DNA of 64,000 bases from Mycobacterium sp. JS623 (lineage in GTDB: Bacteria > Actinomycetota > Actinomycetes > Mycobacteriales > Mycobacteriaceae), in NCBI RefSeq assembly GCF_000328565.1, contig NC_019966.1, forward strand, positions 3,720,001 to 3,784,000, given 5' to 3'. The translations under genes and the position numbers were made by a program. Under the pieces are notes generated by a model. The model saw only the letters and a program-made list of their open reading frames with translations, was not told the origin of the DNA and did no database searches. This document shows positions 53,797-64,000 of this stretch, one piece after another (position 1 is the first letter of the stretch; each line of letters begins with the position of its first letter).

Positions 53797-54546
53797 TCAG
53801 GGTGACGTTAGCGGTCGTTGCCCCATTAGCGCGGTACCGACACGCACACACGTGGAACCGTGTTTGACCGCGCTCTCGAGGTCGCTGGACATGCCCGCCG
53901 ACAGTCCGAGCCGCTGGTCATAGGACTTTTGCACCCGTTCCTTTTCTTCGTGCAGGCGCGCGAACGCGTCGTCGGGATCGGCGTCCAAGGGCGGGATCGC
54001 CATCAGCCCGACGAACTCCAACCCGTCCGCGGCCGCGATGGCCGCGCAGAGTTCATCCACGGAATCGGGCCGACCGATGTCGACGCCGCCCCTCGACTCG
54101 TCGCCGTCGAGACTCAGCTGGAGGTAAACGCGTAGCGGCTCGGGCCGACTGCCGTGTTCCAGCGCCTCGACGGCGGCGCGATCCAGAGCGGCGATCAGCT
54201 TGGCGCTGTCGACCGAGTGCGCCGCATAGGCCCAGCCCGCGATCGAGCGCGCTTTGTTGCGCTGAATCCGTCCGACCATGTGCCAGCGAATGGGCTGCGC
54301 GCCCAACACGGCACCGACTTCCGCGCTTTTATTCGACGCTTCCTGTTCGCGCGATTCACCAAATTCGAGGCACCCTAACTTGTGCAATATAAGAACATCG
54401 CTAGCCGGAAAGAATTTCGTAATAGGCAGCATTTCAATTTCATTTGCATTGCGATCGGCAGCCTTCGCAGCGCGCGCGAGGCGGGCGCGCAACGCGGCAA
54501 GCGCATCAGCCAGTTCGATTTCACGCCCACTAGCCATCGCGGTCAT
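53797..54546 (-). CDS. YggS family PLP-binding protein (Rv2148c-like)
   Basis: 249 residues from ATG 54546, giving a 4-nt ATGA overlap with yfiH; ATG 54555 or 54537 are alternatives. Alanine racemase-like barrel with the PLP lysine in EMLPITKFFPASD, plus FGESREQEASNKS, IRWHMVGRIQRNKARSI and VRVGTALMGQRP. YggS proteins hold and distribute pyridoxal phosphate and affect amino acid balance; they are not racemases. Conserved between ftsZ and sepF in actinobacteria. Confidence 0.93.
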   Translation of the reverse strand: MTAMASGREIELADALAALRARLARAAKAADRNANEIEMLPITKFFPASDVLILHKLGCLEFGESREQEASNKSAEVGAVLGAQPIRWHMVGRIQRNKARSIAGWAYAAHSVDSAKLIAALDRAAVEALEHGSRPEPLRVYLQLSLDGDESRGGVDIGRPDSVDELCAAIAAADGLEFVGLMAIPPLDADPDDAFARLHEEKERVQKSYDQRLGLSAGMSSDLESAVKHGSTCVRVGTALMGQRPLTSP

Positions 54547-55250
54547 TGCATCCACACCAATGAGGCCAGCCGTCCGGTCGGAGCATCGCGGCGATGACTG
54601 AACAGGTTGCGGTCCGCGACGGTGCAGCGGGGGTCGACGTCGATGGCCGTGATGCCCAAAGTCGTTAGTTGCCTGGCGATTCCGGCTCGCAGATCGAGTC
54701 CCGGCGTGCCCCGCGAGGTCGTCGTGCGGCTGCCGGGCAGCGCGGCCTCGACCTCGGCGGCCATTTCCTCCGGCACTTCGTAGTTGGCTCCGCTGACCGC
54801 CGGACCCAACAGCGCCGAGATGTCGCCGGCCCGTGCTCCAGCTTCCAGCATGGCCTCAACCGTCCTGGCGACGACGCCGTTTTGTGCGCCGACGCGGCCC
54901 GCGTGAACGGCCGCCACCACCCCAGCACGCGCGTCGCCCATTAAAACTGGAACACAATCTGCGGTAACCACCGCCAAAGCCAATCGTGGCGTGGTAGTGA
55001 CCAATGCATCGGTATTGTCGACGGCCGCCTCCACTGGGCCGTCCACCACTACCACGTGATCGCCGTGCACTTGGTTCATCCAGACCACGCGGTCGTCGTC
55101 CAACTTGAGCGCAGCCGCGAGTCGCTTGCGGTTGGCGGCCACCGCCGCCGGATCGTCGCCAACATGGTCGCCGAGGTTGAAGGTGTCGAACGGCGGCGCC
55201 GAGACGCCACCGGCGCGGGTGGTGGTCACGCGACGGATACGAACGCTCAC
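54543..55250 (-). CDS. YfiH/PgeF family protein (laccase-domain)
   Basis: 235 residues from GTG 55250 (MSVRIRRVTTTRAGG); the in-frame upstream part overlaps ftsZ and is not coding. Zinc/nucleophile motifs: MNQVHGDHVVVV (His), VVTADCVPVLMGDA (Cys) and AAVHAGRVGAQNG (His). Members are purine nucleoside phosphorylase/adenosine deaminase-like or correct wrong peptides in peptidoglycan precursors; the latter suits its place between ftsZ and sepF. Not a true laccase. Confidence 0.93.
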   Translation of the reverse strand: MSVRIRRVTTTRAGGVSAPPFDTFNLGDHVGDDPAAVAANRKRLAAALKLDDDRVVWMNQVHGDHVVVVDGPVEAAVDNTDALVTTTPRLALAVVTADCVPVLMGDARAGVVAAVHAGRVGAQNGVVARTVEAMLEAGARAGDISALLGPAVSGANYEVPEEMAAEVEAALPGSRTTTSRGTPGLDLRAGIARQLTTLGITAIDVDPRCTVADRNLFSHRRDAPTGRLASLVWMQ

Positions 55251-55272
55251 TGGCCCAGTATCCGTACGCGCG

Positions 55273-56409
55273 TCAGTGACGCATGAAAGGCGGCACGTCG
55301 ACATCGTCGTCGTCGTCGCCACCGATGCTGACCGTCGAGCCGTTGGTGTGCACCGGCACGCTGGCCGCGTCGGCAGGTTCGAACAGCGGCGTGCGCACTT
55401 TTCCGGCCTTGGCGGGCGCGACCGCGGCGGCGTCGACACCCACCACGGGTCTGCGGCCAGCGCTGCTGGCCTCGAAGCCGGCGGCTATCACTGTCACCCG
55501 GACTTCATCGCCCAACGAGTCATCGATGACCGTGCCGAAGATGATGTTGGCCTCGGCGTGCGCGGCCTCCTGCACCAACGAGGCGGCCTCGTTGATCTCG
55601 AACAGGCCAAGGTCGCTGCCGCCGGCGATCGACATCAGCACGCCCTGGGCGCCCTCCATGGACGCCTCCAGCAGCGGCGAGTTGATTGCGATCTCGGCCG
55701 CCTTGAGCGCGCGGCCATCCCCTCGCGCCGAACCGATGCCCATCAACGCCGTGCCGGCGCCGCTCATGATGCCCTTGACATCGGCGAAGTCGACGTTGAT
55801 CAGGCCTGGCGTGGTGATCAGGTCCGTGATGCCCTGCACGCCGTTGAGCAGCACCTCGTCTGCACTGCGGAATGCGTCCATCAATGACACGGCAGCGTCG
55901 CCCATCTGCAGCAGCCGGTCGTTGGGAATGACGATCAGGGTGTCGCAGCTTTCGCGCAGCGCGGTGATGCCCGCCTCGGCTTGATTGCTTCTGCGCTTGC
56001 CCTCGAACGAGAACGGCCGAGTCACCACGCCGACCGTCAGCGCACCGAGCTTGCGCGCGATGGTCGCGACCACCGGCGCGCCGCCGGTGCCGGTGCCGCC
56101 GCCCTCGCCCGCGGTGACGAACACCATGTCCGCACCGCGCAACAGCTCCTCGATGTCGTCCTTGGCGTCCTCTGCCGCCTTGCGTCCGACCTCGGGGTCG
56201 GCGCCCGCGCCCAGACCACGAGTGGAGTCGCGACCGACGTCGAGCTTGACGTCGGCGTCGCTCATCAACAGCGCCTGAGCGTCGGTGTTGATCGCGATGA
56301 ACTCGACGCCCTTGAGGCCCTGCTCGATCATCCGGTTGACGGCGTTGACGCCGCCACCGCCGATGCCGACCACCTTGATCACGGCTAGGTAGTTGTGCGG
56401 GGGGGTCAT
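55273..56409 (-). CDS. ftsZ: Cell division GTPase FtsZ
   Basis: 378 residues from ATG 56409, preceded by AGGGAGGAA. GTPase domain: [32 protein letters not shown] (tubulin signature), [20 protein letters not shown] and a T7 loop near [20 protein letters not shown]. Variable linker (about 315-360), then the C-terminal peptide [14 protein letters not shown] that binds SepF and FtsW in mycobacteria. It forms the Z-ring at midcell. Separated from ftsQ by 246 nt that carry a promoter-like sequence, so it can be expressed apart from the wall-synthesis genes. Confidence 0.98.
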   Translation of the reverse strand: MTPPHNYLAVIKVVGIGGGGVNAVNRMIEQGLKGVEFIAINTDAQALLMSDADVKLDVGRDSTRGLGAGADPEVGRKAAEDAKDDIEELLRGADMVFVTAGEGGGTGTGGAPVVATIARKLGALTVGVVTRPFSFEGKRRSNQAEAGITALRESCDTLIVIPNDRLLQMGDAAVSLMDAFRSADEVLLNGVQGITDLITTPGLINVDFADVKGIMSGAGTALMGIGSARGDGRALKAAEIAINSPLLEASMEGAQGVLMSIAGGSDLGLFEINEAASLVQEAAHAEANIIFGTVIDDSLGDEVRVTVIAAGFEASSAGRRPVVGVDAAAVAPAKAGKVRTPLFEPADAASVPVHTNGSTVSIGGDDDDDVDVPPFMRH

Positions 56410-56655
56410 GATCGTGTTCCTCCCTGGTTGCCATTCTGTGCGCGAAACCCTTTGGCAAACTCTCAACCTCAACCAGAGGGTTATAGTTATGTCAAGTTGT
56501 TTCGTGCAACCAGAACGGTAGGGCGAGGTCGCGGGGTATCGGCGCAGGCGCGCCGAACGGCGTGTTGAGAAATTCCGCGCAACCTTCCACCGCATTCGCG
56601 CACGCACCGACTCCCCGACACTGAGCCCAGGCTCCCACCGCCCGCCAAGCAGTAG
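56410..56655 (-). promoter_or_regulatory. ftsQ-ftsZ intergenic region with promoter-like elements
   Basis: On the minus strand, TTGCAC (56509-56504) and TATAAC (56485-56480) are spaced by 18 bases, a good sigma-A-like pair; a start near 56473 would leave a leader of about 65 bases. TTGACA (56495-56490) lies within the spacer and may belong to a second overlapping promoter. Just downstream, AACCCTC...GAGGTT can form a small stem. No other gene is seen. Confidence 0.55.
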
Positions 56656-57576
56656 CTATTTGACCGTCGGCAGGTCCGGGCTCGAGACGTCATAGGTCTG
56701 ACCCGGCTGGGTGAGCAGCGCGGCCAGCTTGAGCGCCTTTTCTTCCGTGCGGTCAGTGGTCCCCCACACCACAGTGCGGCCATCGGTCAGCGTCAGCGTG
56801 ATGGCGGCGACGGACGGCGCCGCAATGCGGCCAACCTGTCCCGCGACCTCGGGTCGCAGCGCCGTCATCACCTGCAGCGCAGCCTTGGTCGGCGCGTCGC
56901 TGGGCCCGGGGTTGTCGGCGTCGAGATAGGGCACGCCTGCAGGGGGCGGTGCAGTCGCGAAATCGACGCCGTCCTTGTCGAACAGGTGCGGGCCGTCCGG
57001 ATAGTCCTTCACCACCACCGGTAGCCGTTCGATGACCGTGACGCGCAGCGTCGACGGGTACTGGCGTTGCACCCGTGCGCTTGCCACGCGCCTGATCGCT
57101 GCGACGCGTTCGGCGACGGCGTCGGTGTCGACCTGCAGCAGCGGCGTACCCGGCGCAACGGCGGCCGCCGCCGTGACCTCCTCCTGCGTCACCGCTCCGA
57201 GCCCGACCACGACGATGTTGCGCGCGGCCATGATCGGCGTGAAGTACAGCAGCAGACCAAGGCCGACCAGCACGACACTGACCAGCGCGGACCACATCAG
57301 CACCTTCAGGCCCCGAACCGTCCGGCGGCCAAGCCTTTTCGCCTCTTCCGGCGGTCCGCCCATGGTTTTCCGCTTGGCCTCGCGGCGGGCGTTCTCGATC
57401 GCGGTGGCCCTGGCCTGGGCGGCGCGGCGCTCTTCGCGTTCGCGGCGCGCACGCCGCCGCGGGCCCTCGTAATCGGCGGCGGCCGCGGGCGCCACAGTCT
57501 CTTGCGGGGCCTCTTGCGGAACTTCCGCCGCGTCTTCGCCGTCAGCCTGTTCCGTCGGTTCGGTCGGCCCGGTCAT
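56656..57576 (-). CDS. ftsQ: Cell division protein FtsQ
   Basis: 306 residues. A long cytosolic region (first about 100) with an acidic start and a basic [18 protein letters not shown] stretch; one membrane helix ([20 protein letters not shown]); then a POTRA domain ([40 protein letters not shown]) and the FtsQ beta domain. It links early and late divisome proteins. ATG 57576 overlaps the murC stop by 4 nt. Confidence 0.95.
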   Translation of the reverse strand: MTGPTEPTEQADGEDAAEVPQEAPQETVAPAAAADYEGPRRRARREREERRAAQARATAIENARREAKRKTMGGPPEEAKRLGRRTVRGLKVLMWSALVSVVLVGLGLLLYFTPIMAARNIVVVGLGAVTQEEVTAAAAVAPGTPLLQVDTDAVAERVAAIRRVASARVQRQYPSTLRVTVIERLPVVVKDYPDGPHLFDKDGVDFATAPPPAGVPYLDADNPGPSDAPTKAALQVMTALRPEVAGQVGRIAAPSVAAITLTLTDGRTVVWGTTDRTEEKALKLAALLTQPGQTYDVSSPDLPTVK

Positions 57577-59045
57577 CGGAACGCCTTCCCCGACCCGCCC
57601 GGCGCGCTGCGATTGGCCTTAACCCGAAGTGCGGCAAGGATTTCCTTGCCGAGCATCGTGACGTCGCCCGCTCCCATGGTCACCACGACGTCGCCGGGGT
57701 CGGCGGCCTCAGCCACCCGTTCGGCCACCGCCGAGAAGTTGGGCACATAGGTGACCGGCACCGTGACGTGGTCGGCGATCATCGCCCCGCTCACGCCCGC
57801 CATCGGCTGCTCGCGTGCCGCGTAGACGTCGAGCACGAAAACCTCGTCGGCTTCGCTCAGAGCTTGGCCGAATTCACGTGCGAAAGTCGCTGTCCGCGAA
57901 TACAAGTGCGGTTGGAACACCACGATGGATCGGCCGGAAAACCCGGGGTCGCCCTGCTGGGCCACCGCACGCACGGCCGTCAGCGTGGCATGCACCTCGG
58001 TCGGGTGGTGGGCGTAGTCGTCGAAGACCCGCACACCGTTGGTGGTACCGACGAGCTCGAAGCGCCGCCGCACCCCCTCGAAACCGGCGAGACCGTCGAG
58101 GACGGCGTCGGTCGGTGCGCCGATGTCGATGGCCGCCAGCAGCGCGCCCAGCGCATTGAGCGCCATATGTCTGCCCGGCACCGCCAGTCGCATCACCCGC
58201 GGGTGCGGTTCGCCGTGCAGCTGAATGTGCGCGACCGCTCCGGTGCCCTGCTGTTCCCACTCCAGAAGGGTGCCAGCCAGCGGCTGAGAGGCGTCGCTGC
58301 CGTAACGCAGCACCCGGATTCCGAGCGCTGCAGTGCGCTCGGCAAGACCTGCCGCGCCGCGGTCATCGGTGCAAACCACCAGCGCGCCACCGGGTTTCAA
58401 CCGCTCGACGAATCCGTCGAACACCGCGCAATAGGCCTCGGCACTGCCGAAGAAGTCGAGATGGTCGGCCTCGATGTTGGTGACCACCGCGACATCGGGG
58501 GTGTACTCCAGCAGCGACCCGTCACTCTCGTCGGCCTCGGCCACGAAACAGTCCCCGCTGCCGTGGTGTGCGTTGGTGCCGGCCTCGCCGAGATCGCCGC
58601 CCACCGCGAATGACGGATCAAAACCGCTGTGCTGCAACGCCACAATGAGCATCGACGTCGTCGTGGTCTTGCCGTGGGTGCCGGTGACCATCAGCGTCTT
58701 GTGCCCGGCCATCAACTTGGCCAGTACGACAGGCCGCAGGATCACCGGGATGCCGCGGCGACGGGCCTCGACGAGTTCGGGGTTGGTCTTGGGAATCGCG
58801 GCGTGCGTGGTCACCACCGCGGTCGGCCCGCCCGGCAAGAGATCCAGTGAGGACTCGTCGTGCCCGATGCGGATGGCTGCACCACGCGCCCGCAATGCCA
58901 CGACGCCGCGCGACTCCTTGGCGTCAGAACCCGACACCTGGCCGCCGCGGTCCAGCAGGATTCGGGCGACGCCCGACATGCCCGCTCCCCCGATTCCGAC
59001 CATGTGCACCCGCTGCAGTTCGTCGGGCAGCGAATTCGCGTTCAC
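57573..59045 (-). CDS. murC: UDP-N-acetylmuramate-L-alanine ligase
   Basis: 490 residues from GTG 59045, which overlaps the murG stop (GTGA). Adds L-Ala to UDP-MurNAc with ATP. N-terminal [23 protein letters not shown]-binding [50 protein letters not shown] and [14 protein letters not shown]. Full length with all three Mur-ligase domains. Confidence 0.97.
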   Translation of the reverse strand: MNANSLPDELQRVHMVGIGGAGMSGVARILLDRGGQVSGSDAKESRGVVALRARGAAIRIGHDESSLDLLPGGPTAVVTTHAAIPKTNPELVEARRRGIPVILRPVVLAKLMAGHKTLMVTGTHGKTTTTSMLIVALQHSGFDPSFAVGGDLGEAGTNAHHGSGDCFVAEADESDGSLLEYTPDVAVVTNIEADHLDFFGSAEAYCAVFDGFVERLKPGGALVVCTDDRGAAGLAERTAALGIRVLRYGSDASQPLAGTLLEWEQQGTGAVAHIQLHGEPHPRVMRLAVPGRHMALNALGALLAAIDIGAPTDAVLDGLAGFEGVRRRFELVGTTNGVRVFDDYAHHPTEVHATLTAVRAVAQQGDPGFSGRSIVVFQPHLYSRTATFAREFGQALSEADEVFVLDVYAAREQPMAGVSGAMIADHVTVPVTYVPNFSAVAERVAEAADPGDVVVTMGAGDVTMLGKEILAALRVKANRSAPGGSGKAFR

Positions 59046-60208
59046 CGCAACCGCTTTCGCTCGCGGGCACGGCGCGCGACGTCGAGCGCGACCTCTGCCA
59101 CTCGCTGCGCGGCGTCTCGATGGCCCGCGAGCGCTGCGGCAGCCGTCATCGCCTGCAGCTTGCCGGGCTCGTTGAGCAGCCGTGGCACGGTATCGGCGAC
59201 GAACGACGGAGTCAGGTCGGCGTCCTCGACGATGACGCCGCCGCCGGCGTTGACGACGGGCAGCGCGTTGAGCCGCTGTTCGCCGTTGCCGATCGGGAGC
59301 GGTACGTAAACGGCGGGCAGGCCGACGTCCGTCACTTCGGCGACCGTCATCGCGCCCGACCGGCAGACGGCCAGATCGGCAGCCGCATACGCCAGGTCCA
59401 TCCGGTCCAGATACGGCACCGCGACGTAAGGCGGGTCACCGTCGGTCGGCTCGCGAAGGTCAAGGGTGTTCTTTGGCCCGTGCGCGTGTAGCACCGAAAT
59501 GCCGGCCACGGCAAGGTCTTTGGCGGCACCGGCGACGGCCTGGTTGATCCGCTGTGCGCCCTGCGAACCGCCGAACACCAGCAACACCTTTGCGTCGTCG
59601 GCGAAGCCGAAGTGAGCCCGCGCTTCCGCGCGCAATGCCATCCGGTCCAGCGAGGTGATCGCGGCCCGCACCGGCACGCCGACGACCTCGACGCGGCGCA
59701 GACCGGGATCTGGCACCGCCGACAACACTCGTTGCGCCGATCGCGCTCCGACGCGGTTGGCCCAGCCCGCGCTCGCGTTGGCCTCGTGCACGATGACGGG
59801 AACACGACGACGTCGGAGGGGGCCGCCGCGCGCCGCCAGGTACGCAGGCAGCGCGACGTAGCCGCCGAACCCGATCACGACGTCGGCGTCGACGGTGTCG
59901 AGCACCGCGCGGGTCTGTCTGACCGCGCGCCGCACCCGCAGAGGAAGCCGGACCAAATCACCCGACGGCTTGCGCGGCAGCGGTGCCGGCGTGATCAGCT
60001 CGAGGTGATATCCGCGCTCGGGCACCAGCCGCGTTTCCAGCCCCCGGTGGGTGCCAAGCGCCGTGATCCGCACGTCCGGGTCAAGAGCGGTCAGGGCGTC
60101 GGCCACGGCCATCGCGGGTTCGACATGCCCCGCCGTGCCGCCGCCGGCAAGGACCACGGATATCCCCCGGCCGCTACGCTCCTGCCCACGAGGGACCGAA
60201 ATGCTCAC
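59042..60208 (-). CDS. murG: UDP-GlcNAc:lipid I GlcNAc transferase
   Basis: 388 residues from GTG 60208, overlapping the ftsW stop (GTGA); a much longer in-frame extension upstream is antiphase to ftsW and rejected. Transfers GlcNAc onto lipid I at the inner membrane face. [20 protein letters not shown] (G loop 1), [34 protein letters not shown] and [20 protein letters not shown]. Full length. Confidence 0.97.
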   Translation of the reverse strand: MSISVPRGQERSGRGISVVLAGGGTAGHVEPAMAVADALTALDPDVRITALGTHRGLETRLVPERGYHLELITPAPLPRKPSGDLVRLPLRVRRAVRQTRAVLDTVDADVVIGFGGYVALPAYLAARGGPLRRRRVPVIVHEANASAGWANRVGARSAQRVLSAVPDPGLRRVEVVGVPVRAAITSLDRMALRAEARAHFGFADDAKVLLVFGGSQGAQRINQAVAGAAKDLAVAGISVLHAHGPKNTLDLREPTDGDPPYVAVPYLDRMDLAYAAADLAVCRSGAMTVAEVTDVGLPAVYVPLPIGNGEQRLNALPVVNAGGGVIVEDADLTPSFVADTVPRLLNEPGKLQAMTAAAALAGHRDAAQRVAEVALDVARRARERKRLR

Positions 60209-61701
60209 CCGTAATGCTGACCTTCCAATGTTCTGGCCCGGCGCTGTCGCTGGGCGCCTCCATGATGCCCTGAGCGCCGCACCTGACGGTCGGCCGGATG
60301 GGGTTTGCGCTTCTTGTCCGCAATGGGCTTGGACTTGCGCGGGGGGTCCTGCCTGCGCGGCTTGGCCCCCTTGGCGCCGGGACGGGTGCGCAGTCGGTCC
60401 CGCAGCGCCTCGGTGCGCGACGGCACATACGGCTCCGGCAGCGGCAGCCTCAGCAGCCTGTTGACCCTGTCGTCGCGCCCTGCCCGCAGCGCGGCTACCG
60501 CCTCTGGTTCGTGACGAGCCGCGTTTGCCATGATGCCGATGATCAAAAGTGTTGTGGCCGTGGATGTTCCACCTGCAGAGATCAGTGGCAGCTGAAGGCC
60601 CGTCACTGGTAGCAGGCCGACGACGTAACCCACGTTGATGAACACCTGGCCCAGCACCCACAGCGTCGTGGTCGCGGTGAGCAGCCGCAGGAACGGATCG
60701 GCCGAGCGCCGCGCGATCCGCATTCCGGTGTAGGCGAACAGCCCGAACAGGCACAGCAGCCCGACCGCGCCGACGAAGCCGAGTTCCTCGCCGATGATCG
60801 CGAAGATGAAGTCGTTGTGGGCGTTGGGCAGATAGTTCCACTTGGCGGTGCCCTGTCCAAGCCCGTCGCCGAAGACACCGCCGTTGGCCAGTGCAAACTT
60901 CGCCTGACGGGCCTGATAGCCCGAGCCCTGAGTATCGGCACCGGGGTTCAGCCAGGACTGCACCCGATCGGATCGGTAGCCCTCGGACACTGCGAGCACG
61001 GCCGCCGAGGCCATGACCGCCACCAGTGAGGACAGGAACACCCGCAGTGGCAGGCCGGCGTACCACAGCAATCCGAGCAGGATGATGCCAAGCGACACGG
61101 TCTGCCCGAGGTCCGGCTGAGCGACGATCAACGCCAGCGCGACGACTGCGGCGGGCACCAGCGGGATCAGCATCTCGCGCAGCGATGCGTGTTCCAGGCG
61201 CCGGGCCGCCAGCAGGTGGGCGCCCCAGATCGCGAATGCGATCTTCGCCAGTTCGGAGGGCTGCATCGAGAAGCCGGCGATCACGAACCAACCGCGAGAA
61301 CCGTTGGCTTCGTGGCCGATTCCCGGGACCAGCACCAAGACCAGCATCACGATCGTGAGCGCGAACGCGCTGAACGCCATGCTGCGCATCAATTGCACGG
61401 GCATCCGCATCGCGACGTAGAACGCGAACAGCCCGACTACGGTCCACAGCACCTGCCTGCCGAAGATCGCCCACGGCGAGCCGTCCTGGTCGTAGCTGTG
61501 CACCCCCGACGCCGACAGGACCATGGTCAGGCCCAGCGTGATCAGCAGCGCGGTGACGGCGATGATGAGGTGAAACGACGTCATCGGCCTGCCCAGCCAT
61601 GCGCCGAACCGGGTGCGCGGGCTGCGGGCCTCGGCTTCTGCGGCGGGTTCTGTGTTCGGCTTGGTCCGCCGGTGCCGCAACCGGGTCAGGATGTTGCTCA
61701 C
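60205..61701 (-). CDS. ftsW: Peptidoglycan glycosyltransferase FtsW
   Basis: 498 residues from GTG 61701. SEDS polymerase with about ten membrane helices; conserved [35 protein letters not shown] (catalytic Asp/Glu region of SEDS proteins nearby), [20 protein letters not shown] and [20 protein letters not shown]. The C-terminal cytosolic tail (about 65 residues, [19 protein letters not shown]) is very basic, as in mycobacterial FtsW, where it contacts FtsZ. Confidence 0.97.
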   Translation of the reverse strand: MSNILTRLRHRRTKPNTEPAAEAEARSPRTRFGAWLGRPMTSFHLIIAVTALLITLGLTMVLSASGVHSYDQDGSPWAIFGRQVLWTVVGLFAFYVAMRMPVQLMRSMAFSAFALTIVMLVLVLVPGIGHEANGSRGWFVIAGFSMQPSELAKIAFAIWGAHLLAARRLEHASLREMLIPLVPAAVVALALIVAQPDLGQTVSLGIILLGLLWYAGLPLRVFLSSLVAVMASAAVLAVSEGYRSDRVQSWLNPGADTQGSGYQARQAKFALANGGVFGDGLGQGTAKWNYLPNAHNDFIFAIIGEELGFVGAVGLLCLFGLFAYTGMRIARRSADPFLRLLTATTTLWVLGQVFINVGYVVGLLPVTGLQLPLISAGGTSTATTLLIIGIMANAARHEPEAVAALRAGRDDRVNRLLRLPLPEPYVPSRTEALRDRLRTRPGAKGAKPRRQDPPRKSKPIADKKRKPHPADRQVRRSGHHGGAQRQRRARTLEGQHYG

Positions 61702-61707
61702 GGCGGG

Positions 61708-63108
61708 CTACCGGGACGGCTGAGACAGCTGGGACACGGCCGCAGCGAACGCGTCGCCGCGCTGGCCGTAGCCGCTGAACTGGTCGAAGGACGCACCGGC
61801 CGGAGCCAGTAACACGGTGTCGCCTGCGCTCGCCAACCCTCGGGCCGCGTCGACCACCGCGGTCATCAGCCGAGTCACATTTGTCCCATGCACCCCAGAA
61901 TCCTCCCCCGTCACAGGCTCGACGACGGGGACATCCGGGGCGTGTCGCGATAACGCATCCCGGATCAGGTCGCGGTCCCTGCCAATCAGCACCGCTCCGA
62001 CCAGCCGATTCGCCGCGCCGGCGACGAGTTCGTCAACCGATGCGCCCTTGAGCAACCCGCCGGCGATCCAGACCACCCGCGGATACGCGGCGATCGATGC
62101 CTGCGCGGCGTGCGGGTTGGTGGCCTTGGAGTCGTCGACGTACGTGACGCCGTCGACGACTCCGACTACCTCGGCGCGGTGCCGGCCGACCGAAAAGTTG
62201 GCCAGCGCATCGGCGATGGCCCCCGGCGGCACATCGACGGCCCGCGCCAGCGCCGCCGCGGCAAGCGCGTCGAGGACGCCCACCGGGCCGGCTACCGGAA
62301 TCGTTGCCGCGTCTGCCAACCGCAACTGTTCGCCGAACGCGTTGTCGACGAGCACACCGTCGCGCACCCCCAGCTCCCCCGGCCCGGGTTCACCGAGCCG
62401 GAAGCCGACTCGTACCTGCGCGGCGGCACTCGACAGCAGACCGGCCGCGACCGGGTCGTCGAGCCCGGCGACGGCGACGCGGCCGTCCAGCACCCGTGCC
62501 TTGTCGCGGGCATAGGCGTCCATCGACCCGTGCCAGTCAAGGTGGTCCTCGGCCACATTGAGCACCACGCCGGCTTCCGGCCGCAGCGACGGCGCCCAGT
62601 GCAGCTGGAAGCTCGACAACTCCACGGCCATCAACTCCGCAGGCTGATCGAGCACGTCGAGCACCGGGTCGCCGATGTTGCCGCACAGCAGCGCTTCGCG
62701 ACCGCCCGCGACCAGCATCGCGTGCAGCATCGACGTTGTGGTCGTCTTGCCGTTGGTGCCGGTCACCACGAGCCAGCGCCGCGGCGGCCCGTAGTGGCCG
62801 GAAGTGTCCAGCCGCCAAGCCAATTCGACGTCGCCCCAGATCGGCACGCCCGCGGCGGCGGCAGCGGCAAGCACCGGCGCCTCCGGCGGCAGGCCGGGGC
62901 TGGTGACGACGAGGTCGTAGTCGGCGATCCGCTCGGCGGCGTTTGGCGCGTCGATCACCTCGACGCCGTTTTGCGCGAACTCCGTCAGCATCGACGGGCT
63001 GTCGTCGGTCAGCGTCGCACGCACACCAAGGGGCGTCAGCGCCGCAAGGATCGCGCGTCCGGTGACGCGGGCACCGGCCACCAGAACCTCGGCTCCCGAC
63101 AGGTCCAT
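61708..63108 (-). CDS. murD: UDP-MurNAc-L-Ala:D-Glu ligase
   Basis: 466 residues from ATG 63108, one base away from the mraY stop. Adds D-Glu to UDP-MurNAc-L-Ala. N-terminal [20 protein letters not shown] (UDP-binding), [38 protein letters not shown] (P loop), [40 protein letters not shown] and [16 protein letters not shown]. Full length. Confidence 0.97.
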   Translation of the reverse strand: MDLSGAEVLVAGARVTGRAILAALTPLGVRATLTDDSPSMLTEFAQNGVEVIDAPNAAERIADYDLVVTSPGLPPEAPVLAAAAAAGVPIWGDVELAWRLDTSGHYGPPRRWLVVTGTNGKTTTTSMLHAMLVAGGREALLCGNIGDPVLDVLDQPAELMAVELSSFQLHWAPSLRPEAGVVLNVAEDHLDWHGSMDAYARDKARVLDGRVAVAGLDDPVAAGLLSSAAAQVRVGFRLGEPGPGELGVRDGVLVDNAFGEQLRLADAATIPVAGPVGVLDALAAAALARAVDVPPGAIADALANFSVGRHRAEVVGVVDGVTYVDDSKATNPHAAQASIAAYPRVVWIAGGLLKGASVDELVAGAANRLVGAVLIGRDRDLIRDALSRHAPDVPVVEPVTGEDSGVHGTNVTRLMTAVVDAARGLASAGDTVLLAPAGASFDQFSGYGQRGDAFAAAVSQLSQPSR

Positions 63109-63109
63109 G

Positions 63110-64000
63110 TCAGGCTCCGACGGTGGTCAGCCACTCGCTGTAGAAGAGCGCGACACCGAGACCACAGGCGATCGCCGTGAGAAGCCAAAACCGGATGATG
63201 ACCGTGGTTTCCGCCCAGCCGACGAGTTCGAAGTGGTGGTGGAACGGCGCCATTCGGAACACCCTGCGCCCGGTCGTCCGAAACGTCATGATCTGCACGA
63301 CGACCGAGGTCACCTCGGCGACGAACAGCGCGCCCAGCACGACCGCCAGCATTTCGGTGCGGCTGGCCACCGACAGCCCGGCGATGATGCCGCCCAGCGC
63401 CAGCGAGCCTGTGTCGCCCATGAAGATCTTGGCCGGCGCGGCGTTCCACCACAGGAAGCCGATGCATGCGCCCGCGGTGGCGGCCGCGATGATCGCAAGG
63501 TCCAGCGGATCGCGCACGTTGTAGCAGCCCAGGCCGGGGCTGGTCGCGCAGGCATTGCGGAACTGCCAGAACGTGATCAGCACGTAGGCCGCGCACACCA
63601 TCGCCATCGCCCCGGCTGCCAGCCCGTCGAGGCCGTCGGTGAAGTTCACCGCGTTCGACCAGGCGCTGACGATGACGATGCAGAACAGCACGAAGATCGC
63701 GGGCGCGAGCGTCACCGTGGCGATCTCGCGCACGTACGACAGCTCGGCGCTGCCCGGCGTCAGGCCGTCCGCGTTGCGGAACTGCAGCGCCAGGATCCCG
63801 AACAGCACGGCCGCGGCAAGGATTCCGATGGTCTTGGCGGTCTTGTTCAGACCGAGGTTGCGCGCGCGCCGGATCTTGATCAGGTCGTCGACGAAGCCGA
63901 CGGTGCCGAGCGCCGTGGCGAGGCCCAGCACGAGCCAGCCCGAGGCCGACGGCCCCCTGCCGTCCATCACGATGCCGATCAACTGCGTGCCCAGGTAGCC
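63110..64000 (-). CDS. mraY: Phospho-MurNAc-pentapeptide transferase, 3' part
   Basis: The frame is open to the right edge, so the N-terminal third is outside (the edge encodes [16 protein letters not shown]). Makes lipid I by joining phospho-MurNAc-pentapeptide to the polyprenyl phosphate carrier. Visible motifs: [36 protein letters not shown] (catalytic Asp), [16 protein letters not shown] and [14 protein letters not shown]. Called murX in M. tuberculosis. Confidence 0.96.
   Translation of the reverse strand, partial: GYLGTQLIGIVMDGRGPSASGWLVLGLATALGTVGFVDDLIKIRRARNLGLNKTAKTIGILAAAVLFGILALQFRNADGLTPGSAELSYVREIATVTLAPAIFVLFCIVIVSAWSNAVNFTDGLDGLAAGAMAMVCAAYVLITFWQFRNACATSPGLGCYNVRDPLDLAIIAAATAGACIGFLWWNAAPAKIFMGDTGSLALGGIIAGLSVASRTEMLAVVLGALFVAEVTSVVVQIMTFRTTGRRVFRMAPFHHHFELVGWAETTVIIRFWLLTAIACGLGVALFYSEWLTTVGA

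Noticed and set aside
59042..61600. 852-codon minus-strand frame covering murG and most of ftsW
   Set aside because: Only its last 388 codons are murG. The rest is out of phase with ftsW, whose membrane helices and SEDS motifs are clear.
1..64000. CRISPR arrays, rRNA genes, insertion sequences with intact transposase
   Set aside because: I looked for regular repeats with spacers, conserved rRNA segments and DDE-type transposase frames and found none that I could support by eye.

Overview
The window is chromosomal DNA from a fast-growing, high-GC mycobacterium (Mycolicibacterium-like). The basis is gene order: two blocks follow the Mycobacterium tuberculosis Rv2129c-Rv2156c order as I remember it. 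The first block (about 9.3-21 kb) carries an SDR, mshC, cysQ, SCO1664-family, DUF3090, histidine phosphatase, uppP, an Rv2137c-like gene, lppL, DUF5703, pyrD, PEBP, an M20 peptidase and tRNA-Leu. The second block (about 50.6-64 kb) carries a phosphoribosyltransferase, an Rv2144c-like gene, wag31, yggT, sepF, yggS, yfiH, ftsZ, ftsQ, murC, murG, ftsW, murD and mraY. Everything was read by eye from sequence and translations; no database search was run.

Left edge (1-7.9 kb): an accessory locus on the + strand. It holds the 3' end of a phospholipase D-like gene, two large multidomain proteins that share an almost perfect 967-bp 5' module (acidic region plus M15 peptidase) but have unrelated C-terminal domains, a small tail-fibre-like protein, and an M23 peptidase with a C-terminal beta-rich domain. 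None of the proteins whose N-terminus is visible has a recognisable signal peptide. This is the best candidate here for an undescribed system: a modular set of cell-envelope hydrolases that are apparently exported, injected or released by a non-classical route.

7.9-21 kb: ordinary core genome. One long minus-strand run with many 4-nt ATGA overlaps links undecaprenyl-phosphate recycling (uppP), an uncharacterised conserved actinobacterial trio, sulfur assimilation (cysQ) and mycothiol synthesis (mshC). An arginase-fold protein that lacks its first metal-ligand motif is coupled to mshC. lppL, a DUF5703 gene and pyrD run divergently. pyrD and a PEBP gene converge on one long hairpin.

21-50.5 kb: an accessory stretch entered at tRNA-Leu(GAG). 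It begins with a decayed element of about 2 kb (broken integrase, one small secreted protein, a duplicated tRNA 3' end). Next come an SDR with altered catalytic residues, a NasN-type diflavin nitrate reductase, a Ca2+/H+ antiporter and the tail of a universal stress protein gene. A catabolic operon of about 10 kb follows (sugar ABC importer, two sugar-isomerase-fold proteins, Gfo/Idh/MocA, Zn-alcohol dehydrogenase, tautomerase) with a divergent LuxR-type regulator. Then there are remnants of a type ISP restriction enzyme and of a kinase-like gene, two tandem PLD paralogues, a beta-lactamase-fold lipoprotein without its SxxK motif, a glutamine amidotransferase and a TIGR01777 epimerase.

50.6-64 kb: the division and cell-wall (dcw) cluster on the minus strand. 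MraY (cut by the right edge), MurD, FtsW, MurG, MurC and FtsQ are followed by FtsZ with its own promoter-like sequence, then YfiH, YggS, SepF, YggT and Wag31. Together they make lipid II precursors, build the Z-ring and direct polar growth.
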